Source of the DNA: Catellatospora vulcania
GTDB lineage: Bacteria; Actinomycetota; Actinomycetes; Mycobacteriales; Micromonosporaceae
Direction: 5' to 3'
NCBI RefSeq assembly: GCF_009720385.1
Contig: NZ_WARX01000006.1
Span: forward strand, 186,001 to 250,000
DNA: 64,000 bases
Position numbers and translations under genes: made by a program. Every line of letters begins with the position of its first letter. The first letter of the stretch is position 1. Shown here piece by piece: positions 44,677 through 52,250 of the stretch. Under the pieces are notes generated by a model. It saw only the letters and a list, made by a program, of their open reading frames with translations. It had not been told where the DNA came from and made no database searches.

Positions 44677-45376
44677 GCGCCCGTACGTCCTGCTCAGCTG
44701 CAGCATGTCGATCGACGGCTACCTCGACGGCGCGACCGACGAACGGCTGCTGCTTTCCAACGCCGCCGACTTCGACCGCGTCGACTCCGTCCGCGCCTCC
44801 TGCGACGCGATCCTGGTCGGCGCGCGCACCGTACGCCGGGACAACCCGCGGCTGATGGTGCGCACCCAGGCCCGCCAGGACGCCCGGGTGGCCCGCGGCC
44901 TGCCGCCGTGCCCGATCAAGGTGACCGTCACGGGCCAGGCCCGCCTGGACCCCGACGCGGCGTTCTTCACCGCCGGCGACGCCGAGAAGATCGTGTACTG
45001 CGCCAGCCCGCGCGTCGAGCACGCCCGGGACCTGCTCGGCAAGGTCGCGACCGTCGTCGACGGCGGCATGCCGGTGGACCTGCGGCACGTCACCGAGGAC
45101 CTGTACGACCGCGGCGTCTGCCGGCTGATGGTCGAGGGCGGCGGCACCATCCACACCCAGTTCCTCACCGCCGACCTCGCCGACGAGCTGCACCTGGTGG
45201 TTGCCCCGTTCTTCGTCGGCGACTCGCGGGCCAGCCGCTTCGTCAACGACGGCGACTTCCCCTTCCACCCGGGGCGGCGCGCGAAACTGGCCGACGTCCA
45301 GCAGATCGGCGACGTGGTGCTGCTGCGCTACGCGCTGTCGCCCCGGTTCGACAGCGCCGAGCAGGAAGGCCGGTGA
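44669..45376 (+). CDS. RibD-type pyrimidine reductase
   Basis: A 235-residue NADPH-dependent reductase with a dihydrofolate reductase fold, expected to reduce the ribose of a 2,5-diamino-6-ribosylamino-pyrimidinone 5'-phosphate. Motifs are SIDGYLDG, GARTVRRDNPRLMVR (close to RibD GAxTVxxDxPxL) and the VEGGGTIHTQFL block. No deaminase domain is attached. It lies between the flippase-like gene and GTP cyclohydrolase II with overlaps at both ends, which argues for one pathway. ATG at 44669. Confidence 0.88.
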   Translation: MRERPYVLLSCSMSIDGYLDGATDERLLLSNAADFDRVDSVRASCDAILVGARTVRRDNPRLMVRTQARQDARVARGLPPCPIKVTVTGQARLDPDAAFFTAGDAEKIVYCASPRVEHARDLLGKVATVVDGGMPVDLRHVTEDLYDRGVCRLMVEGGGTIHTQFLTADLADELHLVVAPFFVGDSRASRFVNDGDFPFHPGRRAKLADVQQIGDVVLLRYALSPRFDSAEQEGR

Positions 45377-46026
45377 CCGGCATGCTGCCCCTGGCGACGG
45401 TGCGCACCCAGGTCCAGGTGCCGATGCGGTTCCCCGACGGCTACACCACCATGGCCCGGGTCGTCACCTTCACCGGGCTGGTCGACGGCCGCGAGCACCT
45501 GGCGCTCGGCCTCGGCGACCACGCCACGACCCTGCGCCGCGACGCCGACGACCTGCCCGTCCCGCTGGTCCGCCCGCACAGCGAGTGCCTGACCGGCGAC
45601 GTGTTCGGCAGCCAGCGCTGCGACTGCGGCCCGCAGCTGCGCGAGGCCGCCGAACGCATCACCGTCGCCGGCGGCTTCCTGCTGTACCTGCGCCAGGAGG
45701 GCCGCGGCATCGGCCTGTACGCCAAGATGGAGGCGTACGCGCTGCAGGACACCGGCCTGGACACCTATGAGGCGAACCTCGCCCTCGGCCACGACGAGGA
45801 CGCGCGTGACTACACCGTGGCCGCGCAGATGCTGCACGCCCTCGACGTGTCCAGGGTCGCGCTGCTGTCCAACAACCCCGACAAGGCCGAGCAGCTGGCC
45901 CGCCTCGGGGTCGCGGTGACCGAACGCGTGCCCACCGCGGTGCACCTGTCCCCCGCCAACGCCGGCTACCTCGCCACCAAGGCCCGCCACGCCGCCCACA
46001 CCCTCCAACTCCGCCCCACCCGCTGA
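45373..46026 (+). CDS. ribA: GTP cyclohydrolase II
   Basis: A 217-residue enzyme that opens the imidazole ring of GTP to give a 2,5-diamino-pyrimidinone phosphate. The zinc ligands are Cys72, Cys83 and Cys85 (ECLTGDVFGSQRCDCG). Tyr122 and Arg145 align with the catalytic Tyr105 and Arg128 of E. coli RibA. It stands alone without the RibB half usual in actinobacterial riboflavin genes. GTG at 45373 overlaps the reductase stop (GTGA); ATG at 45382 is an alternative. Here it probably supplies a pyrimidine for a specialised product rather than riboflavin. Confidence 0.94.
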   Translation: MTGMLPLATVRTQVQVPMRFPDGYTTMARVVTFTGLVDGREHLALGLGDHATTLRRDADDLPVPLVRPHSECLTGDVFGSQRCDCGPQLREAAERITVAGGFLLYLRQEGRGIGLYAKMEAYALQDTGLDTYEANLALGHDEDARDYTVAAQMLHALDVSRVALLSNNPDKAEQLARLGVAVTERVPTAVHLSPANAGYLATKARHAAHTLQLRPTR

Positions 46027-46068
46027 GCCCTCGCCCGGCCCGGCCTGGCCCGGCGCGTGCCTTGCTGC

Positions 46069-46132
46069 CTGCAGTTTCGGGGAAAGTGCGGCAATCGGCG
46101 TCCACGTAGGCGCAGTTTCCCCGAAGTTGCAG
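46069..46132. repeat. Single-copy long inverted repeat
   Basis: 22-nt arms 46069-46090 and 46111-46132 pair at 19 positions (CTGCA...TTCGGGGAAA...TGCG). The inner loop is 20 nt. It lies between ribA and a lipoprotein gene. Not a copy of the other families. Confidence 0.75.
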
Positions 46133-46248
46133 CCCGGCAATCCGGTGAGGCGGGGGTGTCCGTCCGTTCGGACGGATGTCGGTGCGGCGTGGAACGTGAG
46201 TCGGTTTGCTGATAGCGCGCTGAACGCCGATCCGCTCCACTACAGATC

Positions 46249-46857
46249 ATGCTGCGTCGCGCCTGTCTCGCCCTGCTCGCCCTCACCGTCCTCGCCGGAT
46301 GCGGCGACGACAAACCCTCCCCGACCACGCCCGTGCCGAGCACGCAGACGAGCGTGTCCGCGGAGGCCTCCCCCAGTGCAGCGGTGAGCCCGGCAGCGTC
46401 GCCGTCGCCGTCGCCCGCGATCAACTTCACCGTCGACGGCGCCGGCCCGTACACGATCGGCGCGAACCTGGAGGCGCTGAAGGCCGGCGGGATACTCGAC
46501 AAGATCGCCACCGGTGCAGAGACCTGCCCCGTGAACACCACCGCCGCCGGCACCGGCGTCTGGAAGGACATCCAGCTCCAGTTCCGGCCCGACGGCGCGC
46601 TCTACCTGGTGGTCAACCGGTCCAAGACGATCCCGACGCCGTCCGGCGCGCGCCTGGGCATGACCCTCGCCGCCGTCTCGTCGATCTACGGCAGCCTCGG
46701 CAAGGAACTGAACGGCGGCTCCGCGCTGCTGGTCACCACGACCTCCGGGCGCGGCATCCTGTTCGACCTGGACCAGAACAAGAAGGTCTTCGCCATGATC
46801 GCCGGTGACGCCGCCTACCTGAAGTCCAGCTACGAGGGTGGCACCGACTTCTGCTGA
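46249..46857 (+). CDS. Lipoprotein of unknown function
   Basis: A 202-residue lipoprotein. Lipobox LAGC puts the modified Cys at residue 18. A Ser/Pro/Ala-rich linker (about 23-57) leads to a domain of about 140 residues with Cys near 95 and a Cys as the last residue (FC-stop), possibly a disulfide. The PYTIGANLEALKAGG and GARLGMTLAAVSSIYG blocks resemble beta-rich DUF domains. ATG at 46249. Confidence 0.75.
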   Translation: MLRRACLALLALTVLAGCGDDKPSPTTPVPSTQTSVSAEASPSAAVSPAASPSPSPAINFTVDGAGPYTIGANLEALKAGGILDKIATGAETCPVNTTAAGTGVWKDIQLQFRPDGALYLVVNRSKTIPTPSGARLGMTLAAVSSIYGSLGKELNGGSALLVTTTSGRGILFDLDQNKKVFAMIAGDAAYLKSSYEGGTDFC

Positions 46858-46974
46858 ACCCGCGAGGCAACCACCCGCCCCGCTCAACCCGTTCCATTCC
46901 CGATGATCCGCCGGTCCCGCCTCGCAGCTGTCGAGGCGGGGCCGGTTCCCGTCAGAACTGAAGAAAGGATCGAC

Positions 46975-47790
46975 GTGAGACGTCGTACGCTCCTGTCCGC
47001 CGCTGCCCTCGGGGTGGCGGCGGCCGCGTATCCAGCCGCCCGAGCCGTCGCCGCGACCGCCCCCGCGCTGTTCGTGGCCGCCCACCCCGACGACGAGACC
47101 CTGGCCATGTCGACCGCCATCGCCGAACATGTCGCCGCAGGCCAGGACGTGCACGTCCTGCTGCTCACCGACGGCGAAGGCTCCGGCACCATCAACGTCA
47201 TCAACGGCACCACAACCAGCCCCTGGTGGGGCAACCGGCACGTGCCCACCGCCGAGGGCTACGCCCCGCTGACCGCCACCACCCTCGCGGCCGCCCGGGT
47301 CATCGAGGCACAGACCGCGCTGCGGTGCCTGGCCGCAGGGCTGCCCGGCACCCTCACCGTGCACCGGGCGAGCCTGCCCGACGGCGCCGTCACCTCCGCC
47401 ACCGCACAGGCCGCGATCGTCGCCGTGGCCGACCAGATCGCACCCGGTGGCGTCGTCCGGCTCAAGGGCCACTCGCCGACCGTCGACAACCATGCCGACC
47501 ACCTCGCGGCAGGGCAGGCGATGGTCGCCCTGGCCACCTCGAACCCGGCCCGGTTCAGCGACCGCAGGCACTACATCCTGCCCATGTACTGGACCGACTC
47601 GCGCCTGTCCCTGGTCACCGAGTCATGGGACGGCCCGACCGACGCCGGGATCGCCGCCCGGGTACGCGCCGCCGTACGGTCCTACGGAGCCTGGTCCCCG
47701 GCGCAGGGCTCTTACGCGATCGGCTACCACTCCGTCGCGACGATGCTCGACCAGCTCATGTCGACCCCGAAGTGTCTCCAGCACCCCTGA
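46975..47790 (+). CDS. Secreted PIG-L family deacetylase
   Basis: A 271-residue exported zinc deacetylase. The Tat-like start (VRRRTLLSAAALG) is followed by the PIG-L motif AHPDDETLA and a third His in NHADHLAAG. PIG-L enzymes remove acetyl groups from N-acetylglucosamine-type sugars. GTG at 46975 has AAGGA seven bases upstream. Confidence 0.87.
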   Translation: MRRRTLLSAAALGVAAAAYPAARAVAATAPALFVAAHPDDETLAMSTAIAEHVAAGQDVHVLLLTDGEGSGTINVINGTTTSPWWGNRHVPTAEGYAPLTATTLAAARVIEAQTALRCLAAGLPGTLTVHRASLPDGAVTSATAQAAIVAVADQIAPGGVVRLKGHSPTVDNHADHLAAGQAMVALATSNPARFSDRRHYILPMYWTDSRLSLVTESWDGPTDAGIAARVRAAVRSYGAWSPAQGSYAIGYHSVATMLDQLMSTPKCLQHP

Positions 47791-47845
47791 CCGGACGCAG
47801 CGGGGGGCATCCGGCCAGGGGGCTGTACACATAGGGTCGTAGCCC

Positions 47846-48379
47846 ATGGGAATCGAGATCGTGTTCGAGACGCACTCGTGGAGTGAGGACAACGACCTCG
47901 GCCGGGCGACCGGCTGGCTTGCCGGCAGGTTGTCAGAACGCGGGCGGGCGCTCGCCGCAGAGCTGGGCGCCCGCCGCCGCGACGACGGCATCGCGGCGGT
48001 GTTCACCTCCGACCTGCGCCGGGCGGTCCAGACCGCGGACATCGCGTTCGGAGACAGCGGCGTGCCGGTGCTGCACGACTGGCGGCTGCGCGAATGCGAC
48101 TACGGCCGGCTCAACGGGATGCCCGCGGTCGAGCTGCACCAGGACAAGCGCGCGTACCTCGACGAGCCGTACCCGGGCGGGGAGAGCTGGCGGCAGGCCG
48201 TCGCCCGGGTCGGCAGGTTCCTCGACGACCTGCCGACGCGCTGGTCGGGGCAGCGGGTGCTGGTCATCGGGCACGTCGCCACCGGATGGGCGTTCGACGA
48301 GCGGCTCAACGGGGTCCCGTTGGACGACCAGATCGACCGGCCGTTCGCCTGGCGCGAGGGCTGGGAGTACCGGCTCTGA
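47846..48379 (+). CDS. Histidine phosphatase superfamily protein
   Basis: A 177-residue protein of the phosphoglycerate mutase fold. The catalytic His sits in FETHSWSEDN in place of the usual RHGE. Also present are the TSDLRRAVQTA motif and a second His in VIGHVATGWA. Such T-H-x-S variants form a known group of phosphatases. ATG at 47846. Confidence 0.82.
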   Translation: MGIEIVFETHSWSEDNDLGRATGWLAGRLSERGRALAAELGARRRDDGIAAVFTSDLRRAVQTADIAFGDSGVPVLHDWRLRECDYGRLNGMPAVELHQDKRAYLDEPYPGGESWRQAVARVGRFLDDLPTRWSGQRVLVIGHVATGWAFDERLNGVPLDDQIDRPFAWREGWEYRL

Positions 48380-48425
48380 CCCACCCGGCTGCGCGTGGAG
48401 AGCCCTCCGCTCGCGTCTTCGCAGG

Positions 48426-49034
48426 TCAGCGTACCGGCGGCTCGTCGCCTCGGATGCGGGCATGCAGGTGCATGTCGTGCCGGCCGTCAGAGTGGACGGC
48501 GTCGCTGCGCTTGGTGCCCTCCAAGAGGAAACCGGCCTTCACAGCGACGCGGCAGGAGGCGTTGTTGCGGGTCGAGTGGTCCAGGTGCAGGCGGTGGAAC
48601 CCTGCCTCGCCGAGCGCCCAGGCGCTCAGGGCCGCGAGCGCCTGGGAGGCCACGCCTGCGCCGCGGGCGGCCGGGAGCACCCAGTAGGCGCAGCCTGCGA
48701 CACCGTCGTCGAGATTCAGGGACCCCATGGCGATACGCCCCAGCACCTCGCCGCCGCCTCGGGTCACCGCCCAACTCGCGCCGGTCTCCTCCGCCCAGGC
48801 CTGGCGGTACTGCTCGAACCATTCGCGGACCTGGTCTTCGGACGTGGGCTGGCGGGTGTGCCAGTGCTGGATCTCGGGGTCCTGGTAGGCGCCGAGGAAG
48901 GCCGGCGCGTCGGACGCCTCCCAGGGTCGTAGGAGCAGGTCACCCGGGGCGGAAAGCAGCGGTTGCGGGCCGGCGGCGAGAGTTCCGGCGGGGATGGCAG
49001 ACGGTGTCGAAAGGGTTGCCTTCACGTGCCTCAT
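48426..49034 (-). CDS. GNAT family N-acetyltransferase
   Basis: A 202-residue GNAT protein of the RimJ/RimL-like branch. The substrate strand LLLRPWEASDAPAFLGAY and acetyl-CoA motif WVLPAARGAGVASQALAAL are visible, followed by FHRLHLDHSTRNNASCRVAVKAGF-type sequence. ATG at 49034, in-frame GTG at 49025. The large perfect palindrome lies about 70 bases upstream. Confidence 0.87.
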   Translation of the reverse strand: MRHVKATLSTPSAIPAGTLAAGPQPLLSAPGDLLLRPWEASDAPAFLGAYQDPEIQHWHTRQPTSEDQVREWFEQYRQAWAEETGASWAVTRGGGEVLGRIAMGSLNLDDGVAGCAYWVLPAARGAGVASQALAALSAWALGEAGFHRLHLDHSTRNNASCRVAVKAGFLLEGTKRSDAVHSDGRHDMHLHARIRGDEPPVR

Positions 49035-49103
49035 CCTGCCTTGGCGGTGACGGATCTTGTCAAACCCGGTGGGCGGCCCCGTCGGCAGCTAAGTCGCTAC
49101 GCA

Positions 49104-49149
49104 CGCCCACAACTTCTGGGTTGTAGTTACAACCCAGAAGTTGTGGGCG
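49104..49149. repeat. Perfect 22-bp palindrome
   Basis: Arms 49104-49125 (CGCCCACAACTTCTGGGTTG...) and 49128-49149 are perfectly complementary with a 2-nt gap. It lies between two divergent genes and is cruciform-capable. No second copy is visible. Confidence 0.85.
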
Positions 49150-49262
49150 ACCTCGCCGGGCCCGTGCGTTCGAGCGGATGAGGCTGCCCGGCCAGCCGCT
49201 TCAACGGGACGGCACCCAGTCGTGGCTCCGCGAGATTGCCTCGTACTCCTACGGTGTCCACC

Positions 49263-49508
49263 ATGAACGGGGAACTCGTCCTGCTGATCAGCATCGCCCT
49301 CCTGGTGTGCGTGGCCGGGGTCGTCCTACTAGCTATCGCGGTGTCGCGCCGGCGGCGGCGGACGCGTACGCCGATGGAGGCCGCGCGCCAGGCGGTGCGT
49401 GCCGCGTCCCGGGAGAGCGCCCGGCTCGGGCGCTCGGGCCTACAAGGAAAAGGCTCCGGCAACCAGTACGGCGAGTCAGCCATCGGCGACGCGCACAACG
49501 GGGCCTGA
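49263..49508 (+). CDS. Small single-pass membrane protein
   Basis: 81 residues. The hydrophobic segment (about 4-25) is followed by RRRRR-rich basic residues and a Gly/Ser-rich tail. ATG at 49263 is preceded by weak ribosome-site sequence. Function unknown; it is at the start of the accessory stretch. Confidence 0.5.
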   Translation: MNGELVLLISIALLVCVAGVVLLAIAVSRRRRRTRTPMEAARQAVRAASRESARLGRSGLQGKGSGNQYGESAIGDAHNGA

Positions 49509-49751
49509 TCTGCATGTTCCTGGCAGCACACCATCCGTGGCAGAACCTCAGATCGCTGCCGTGGCTGTAGCGGCGGCCGCACCCGCGTACATCGAGGGGG
49601 CGCTCACCGCCGTCAACAGAGGGTAACCGCAGCCCCAGCGCTGCGGTCAGCGGTCAGTGCCCTGGCGGTGAGGGACCATGTCAAAACACGTGGCGCTACG
49701 CCGATGGATGACCAGTCAGCAGCCCGCTTGGAGGCATCGGCTCTCCGGCCG

Positions 49752-50900
49752 TCAAGCACCGCGGCGGTCGATGAGGTTGGCGACGGCGACGACGCGGCGT
49801 AGCAGGCGGGCCGAGTCGACACGTTCGGCGGCGGCCTGTGCCTGGCCGAGGGTGGCGCGGGCGGCGTCGAGGTCGCCGGTCTTGGCGTAGCTCTCGGCCA
49901 GCCAGGTCTGATAGAGGGCCACCTCGCGTACGTGGTTGCTGTTGTAACCTCCCAACGCTCTGATGAGCAGTGGCTCCGCCTGCGTGGGCGCACCGAGTTC
50001 GATGGCACAGCGGGCAGCCATGACGTCGATCTCGGCGCGGTTGAGCCAGTAGACCCACTCGGGTTCACAGATCCCGTCGGCGCGCTGTTCGTAAGCATCG
50101 TCAACGGCGTCGAGAACGCGGCGGACCGTGTCGCCGTCGCGCAGGCGGGCAGCGGCCCAGGCGTAGCGTTCCAAAAGCAGCGCCCGCACGACCGGCGTCG
50201 CCCCGGTCGCTCCCTTGACTGCGGAACGTGCGACGAGGAATGCATCGTCGCGGCGTCCGATGTTGGCGATCTGATAGCTCAGGCTCGACAGCAGCTGCGC
50301 ACCGAGCACACGGTCGCCGATCACCTCTGTGGCACTGACCCCGGACAGGTAGAGCTGCTTGGCCTGGGCATACTGTCCGGCGTCGCTGGCGACCCAGCCG
50401 GCCAGCTGTGCCAGCTCCCCCACCGCCGTGAACAGCCTACGACCTGTGGCATCGGCATAAGCGGCGTTGCGTGTCAGCGCGGTGGCCGCCTTCAGCTCCT
50501 TGGTGATCACGGGCAGCATGTGGCTGCTGCTGACCGTGTCGTCCAGGTGGCGAAGCTCCACCACCCGGGCTTCCAATGCCTCGACCAGGCCGGTGCCCAC
50601 CTGCCGTCCAGCGCGCAGATACGTGCTGGCGGGCGTGTCGGCGATCAGCCACTCATGGGTGATCCGCACCGGGTCCAGGGCGGTGCCGATCGCGACGCCG
50701 AGGACCTGTTCGTAGCGCTCGATCACGTCGACGGTGACCGTACGGCGGCCGGTCTCGACCAGCCCGAGGTAGGGCTTGCTGAAGTGGGTCAGGGCCGCCA
50801 TGCGGGCGAGGCTATGGCCTGCCGCTTCACGTGCCGCACGTAGGCGCGCAGGCAAACCGGTGTCGTCTGTAGACGGTAGAAGACTCGCATCCTGTTCCAC
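49752..50900 (-). CDS. XRE-family regulator with a TPR-like C-terminal region
   Basis: A 382-residue regulator. An N-terminal Cro/C1 HTH (about residues 15-70: LPARLRAAREAAGHSLARMA, then FSKPYLGLVETG) is followed by repeated helical pairs (about 100-375) resembling tetratricopeptide repeats. It resembles actinobacterial pleiotropic XRE regulators with TPR or NB-ARC-like partners; the signal is unknown. GTG at 50900. Two small genes diverge from it about 180 bases away. Confidence 0.83.
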   Translation of the reverse strand: MEQDASLLPSTDDTGLPARLRAAREAAGHSLARMAALTHFSKPYLGLVETGRRTVTVDVIERYEQVLGVAIGTALDPVRITHEWLIADTPASTYLRAGRQVGTGLVEALEARVVELRHLDDTVSSSHMLPVITKELKAATALTRNAAYADATGRRLFTAVGELAQLAGWVASDAGQYAQAKQLYLSGVSATEVIGDRVLGAQLLSSLSYQIANIGRRDDAFLVARSAVKGATGATPVVRALLLERYAWAAARLRDGDTVRRVLDAVDDAYEQRADGICEPEWVYWLNRAEIDVMAARCAIELGAPTQAEPLLIRALGGYNSNHVREVALYQTWLAESYAKTGDLDAARATLGQAQAAAERVDSARLLRRVVAVANLIDRRGA

Positions 50901-51082
50901 GGCCGTACCTTTCCGCTGATCCTGATATCGGCCCAGCGGGAACGCGCTTGAGATGTCCGGAACTAGCTGGCGCTACGGGGAAGACCAGGGGTCAGGGCTC
51001 GCACCCCCGACACCTCCCATGGCCTGGTCTTCCCCACCGTAGTCGAGGACCACAAGGGGATGCGAATCACGAAGGGGGCACC

Positions 51083-51259
51083 GTGTACGGACGGCAGGAG
51101 ACAGACGAGCGGTACCGATGGGATAAGGACGAACGCTTTCCCCAGGATGAGATCCAGCGAGTTGTCCAGCAGGTCTACGCGACCAACAGGGCGTATCACT
51201 GGAACTGCTCCACGGTGGTGGTTCGGACGCTCCTGGACGGGCTGCGCCGTGAATGGTGA
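51083..51259 (+). CDS. Small ORF of unknown function (58 aa)
   Basis: GTG at 51083 with AAGGGGG upstream encodes a 58-residue polar protein (YRWDKDERFPQDEIQRVVQQ). It is divergent from the XRE regulator and overlaps the start of the next small gene. Codon bias and the ribosome site make it plausible, but no domain is recognised. Confidence 0.5.
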   Translation: MYGRQETDERYRWDKDERFPQDEIQRVVQQVYATNRAYHWNCSTVVVRTLLDGLRREW

Positions 51260-51464
51260 AACGTTCTGGGTGATCGCGAGCGGTCAGGGGGTGCGTGTCG
51301 GTGATCGTGTCGCGCTAGCCCGGCATCCTGATTCCACCGGCCGCATCGTCGGGGTGTCCGGACACCACACGGGGGCACCAAGTGTGGAACTGACGGGAGG
51401 CCCGCAAGCCGGGAAGATCGTCACCGTTTGGCCATCAGACATCCTGCTGAAATTGCAGTCTTGA
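51249..51464 (+). CDS. Small SH3-like/KOW-like protein (71 aa)
   Basis: GTG at 51249 overlaps the previous gene's end by 11 bases. The 71 residues read as a beta-barrel (GVRVGDRVALARH, STGRIVGVSG, VELTGGPQAGKIVTV), like small KOW/SH3-like DNA- or RNA-binding modules. No close family is recognised. Confidence 0.5.
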   Translation: MNGETFWVIASGQGVRVGDRVALARHPDSTGRIVGVSGHHTGAPSVELTGGPQAGKIVTVWPSDILLKLQS

Positions 51465-51895
51465 TATGCGAAATCCCCGTACCCACCGCGAAGCGCACAG
51501 GCTGCGGGGATTCCGCTGTCCGAATCCGACGTCGCAGCAGGAACGTAACGCCATCAGCTAATACCGACCGAGCAGCCGGCCACTCATGCCATCGGCATGT
51601 GTCGAACCTTTTCATACGAGGTCAAGGCGGCGCTGACGCGCCGCGCCGGGTCCGGGCACTGGGCCTCGGCGCTCTGCCTCCGGCCGCGCCAGGCCCGCGC
51701 CCGCCCCGGCAGCCAGCAGCTACGCCATGAGCCGTTAGGACAGATCGAACTCGCCGAAGGCGAGGAGTTGCCGCAGGTCAGCACTGTGATCAACGCGGCT
51801 GGTGATCGACTGGCCGACGCTGCGGCCATGGCCGGCGACGACACGCGTCAGAGTATGCCGGACGTGATCAAGCTGAGGTGGCCGCTCAGCGAGAG

Positions 51896-51966
51896 GAAAT
51901 GATCTTTTGTCGACAGGCTGATCACAACGACGAAGATCATTTATTGTTTGATTTTATGATCATTTC
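51896..51966. repeat. AT-rich inverted repeat
   Basis: GAAATGATC (51896-51904) and GATCATTTC (51958-51966) are outer arms. AAATGATCTTTTGTCG (51897-51912) pairs imperfectly with CGACGAAGATCATTT (51928-51942). The stretch is far more AT-rich than the rest of the window. Confidence 0.65.
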
Positions 51967-52108
51967 TTCGCACGTCAGCCGGACTAACTGACCGCCGCTC
52001 CCGCCGCCGTCACATCCGTGCCACCTGATGTCTTCAAGGTCAAAGTCACCCCCTCAACCTCGGGCTCCGGGGAGTCGCACCCCGGCCGCCATCGACCCGG
52101 GCAAGCCT

Positions 52109-52180
52109 TCATGATTCCCCGACCTGGTCAAGGTCGTTCAGTCGTGGAGTGCTCAACCTTGACCAGGTCGGGAATCATGA
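52109..52180. repeat. 25-bp inverted repeat with one bulge
   Basis: Arms 52109-52134 (TCATGATTCCCCGACCTGGT...) and 52156-52180 pair fully apart from one extra C. The 21-nt loop lies between. The arms contain GACCTGGTCAAGGT, a GC-rich strong stem. Confidence 0.75.
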
Positions 52181-52250
52181 CCACGGGGTGCGGGCCGACG
52201 GCAGACGGGGTGGTAGCAGGGTGAAGTGGGTGTGTGTCCTCAAGACCCGA

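Larger units (their letters stand above)
51465..52250. other. Long gap holding two palindromes, no supported gene
   Basis: About 790 bases. ORFs here have little ribosome-site or family support. An AT-rich inverted repeat (51896-51966) and a 25-bp inverted repeat (52109-52180) are present. The gap separates the small-gene pair from the TPR gene and is likely a graveyard or boundary of an accessory insert. Confidence 0.5.

Noticed and set aside
41085-46026. Reading the GTP cyclohydrolase locus as a riboflavin operon
   Set aside because: RibB, RibE and RibH are absent, the cyclohydrolase is not fused to RibB, and glycosyltransferase and flippase genes intervene.
51597-51902. A possible 101-residue gene on the plus strand
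   Set aside because: No ribosome site, Arg-rich early segment, no recognisable pattern, and an opposing ORF of equal quality. Treated as non-coding.
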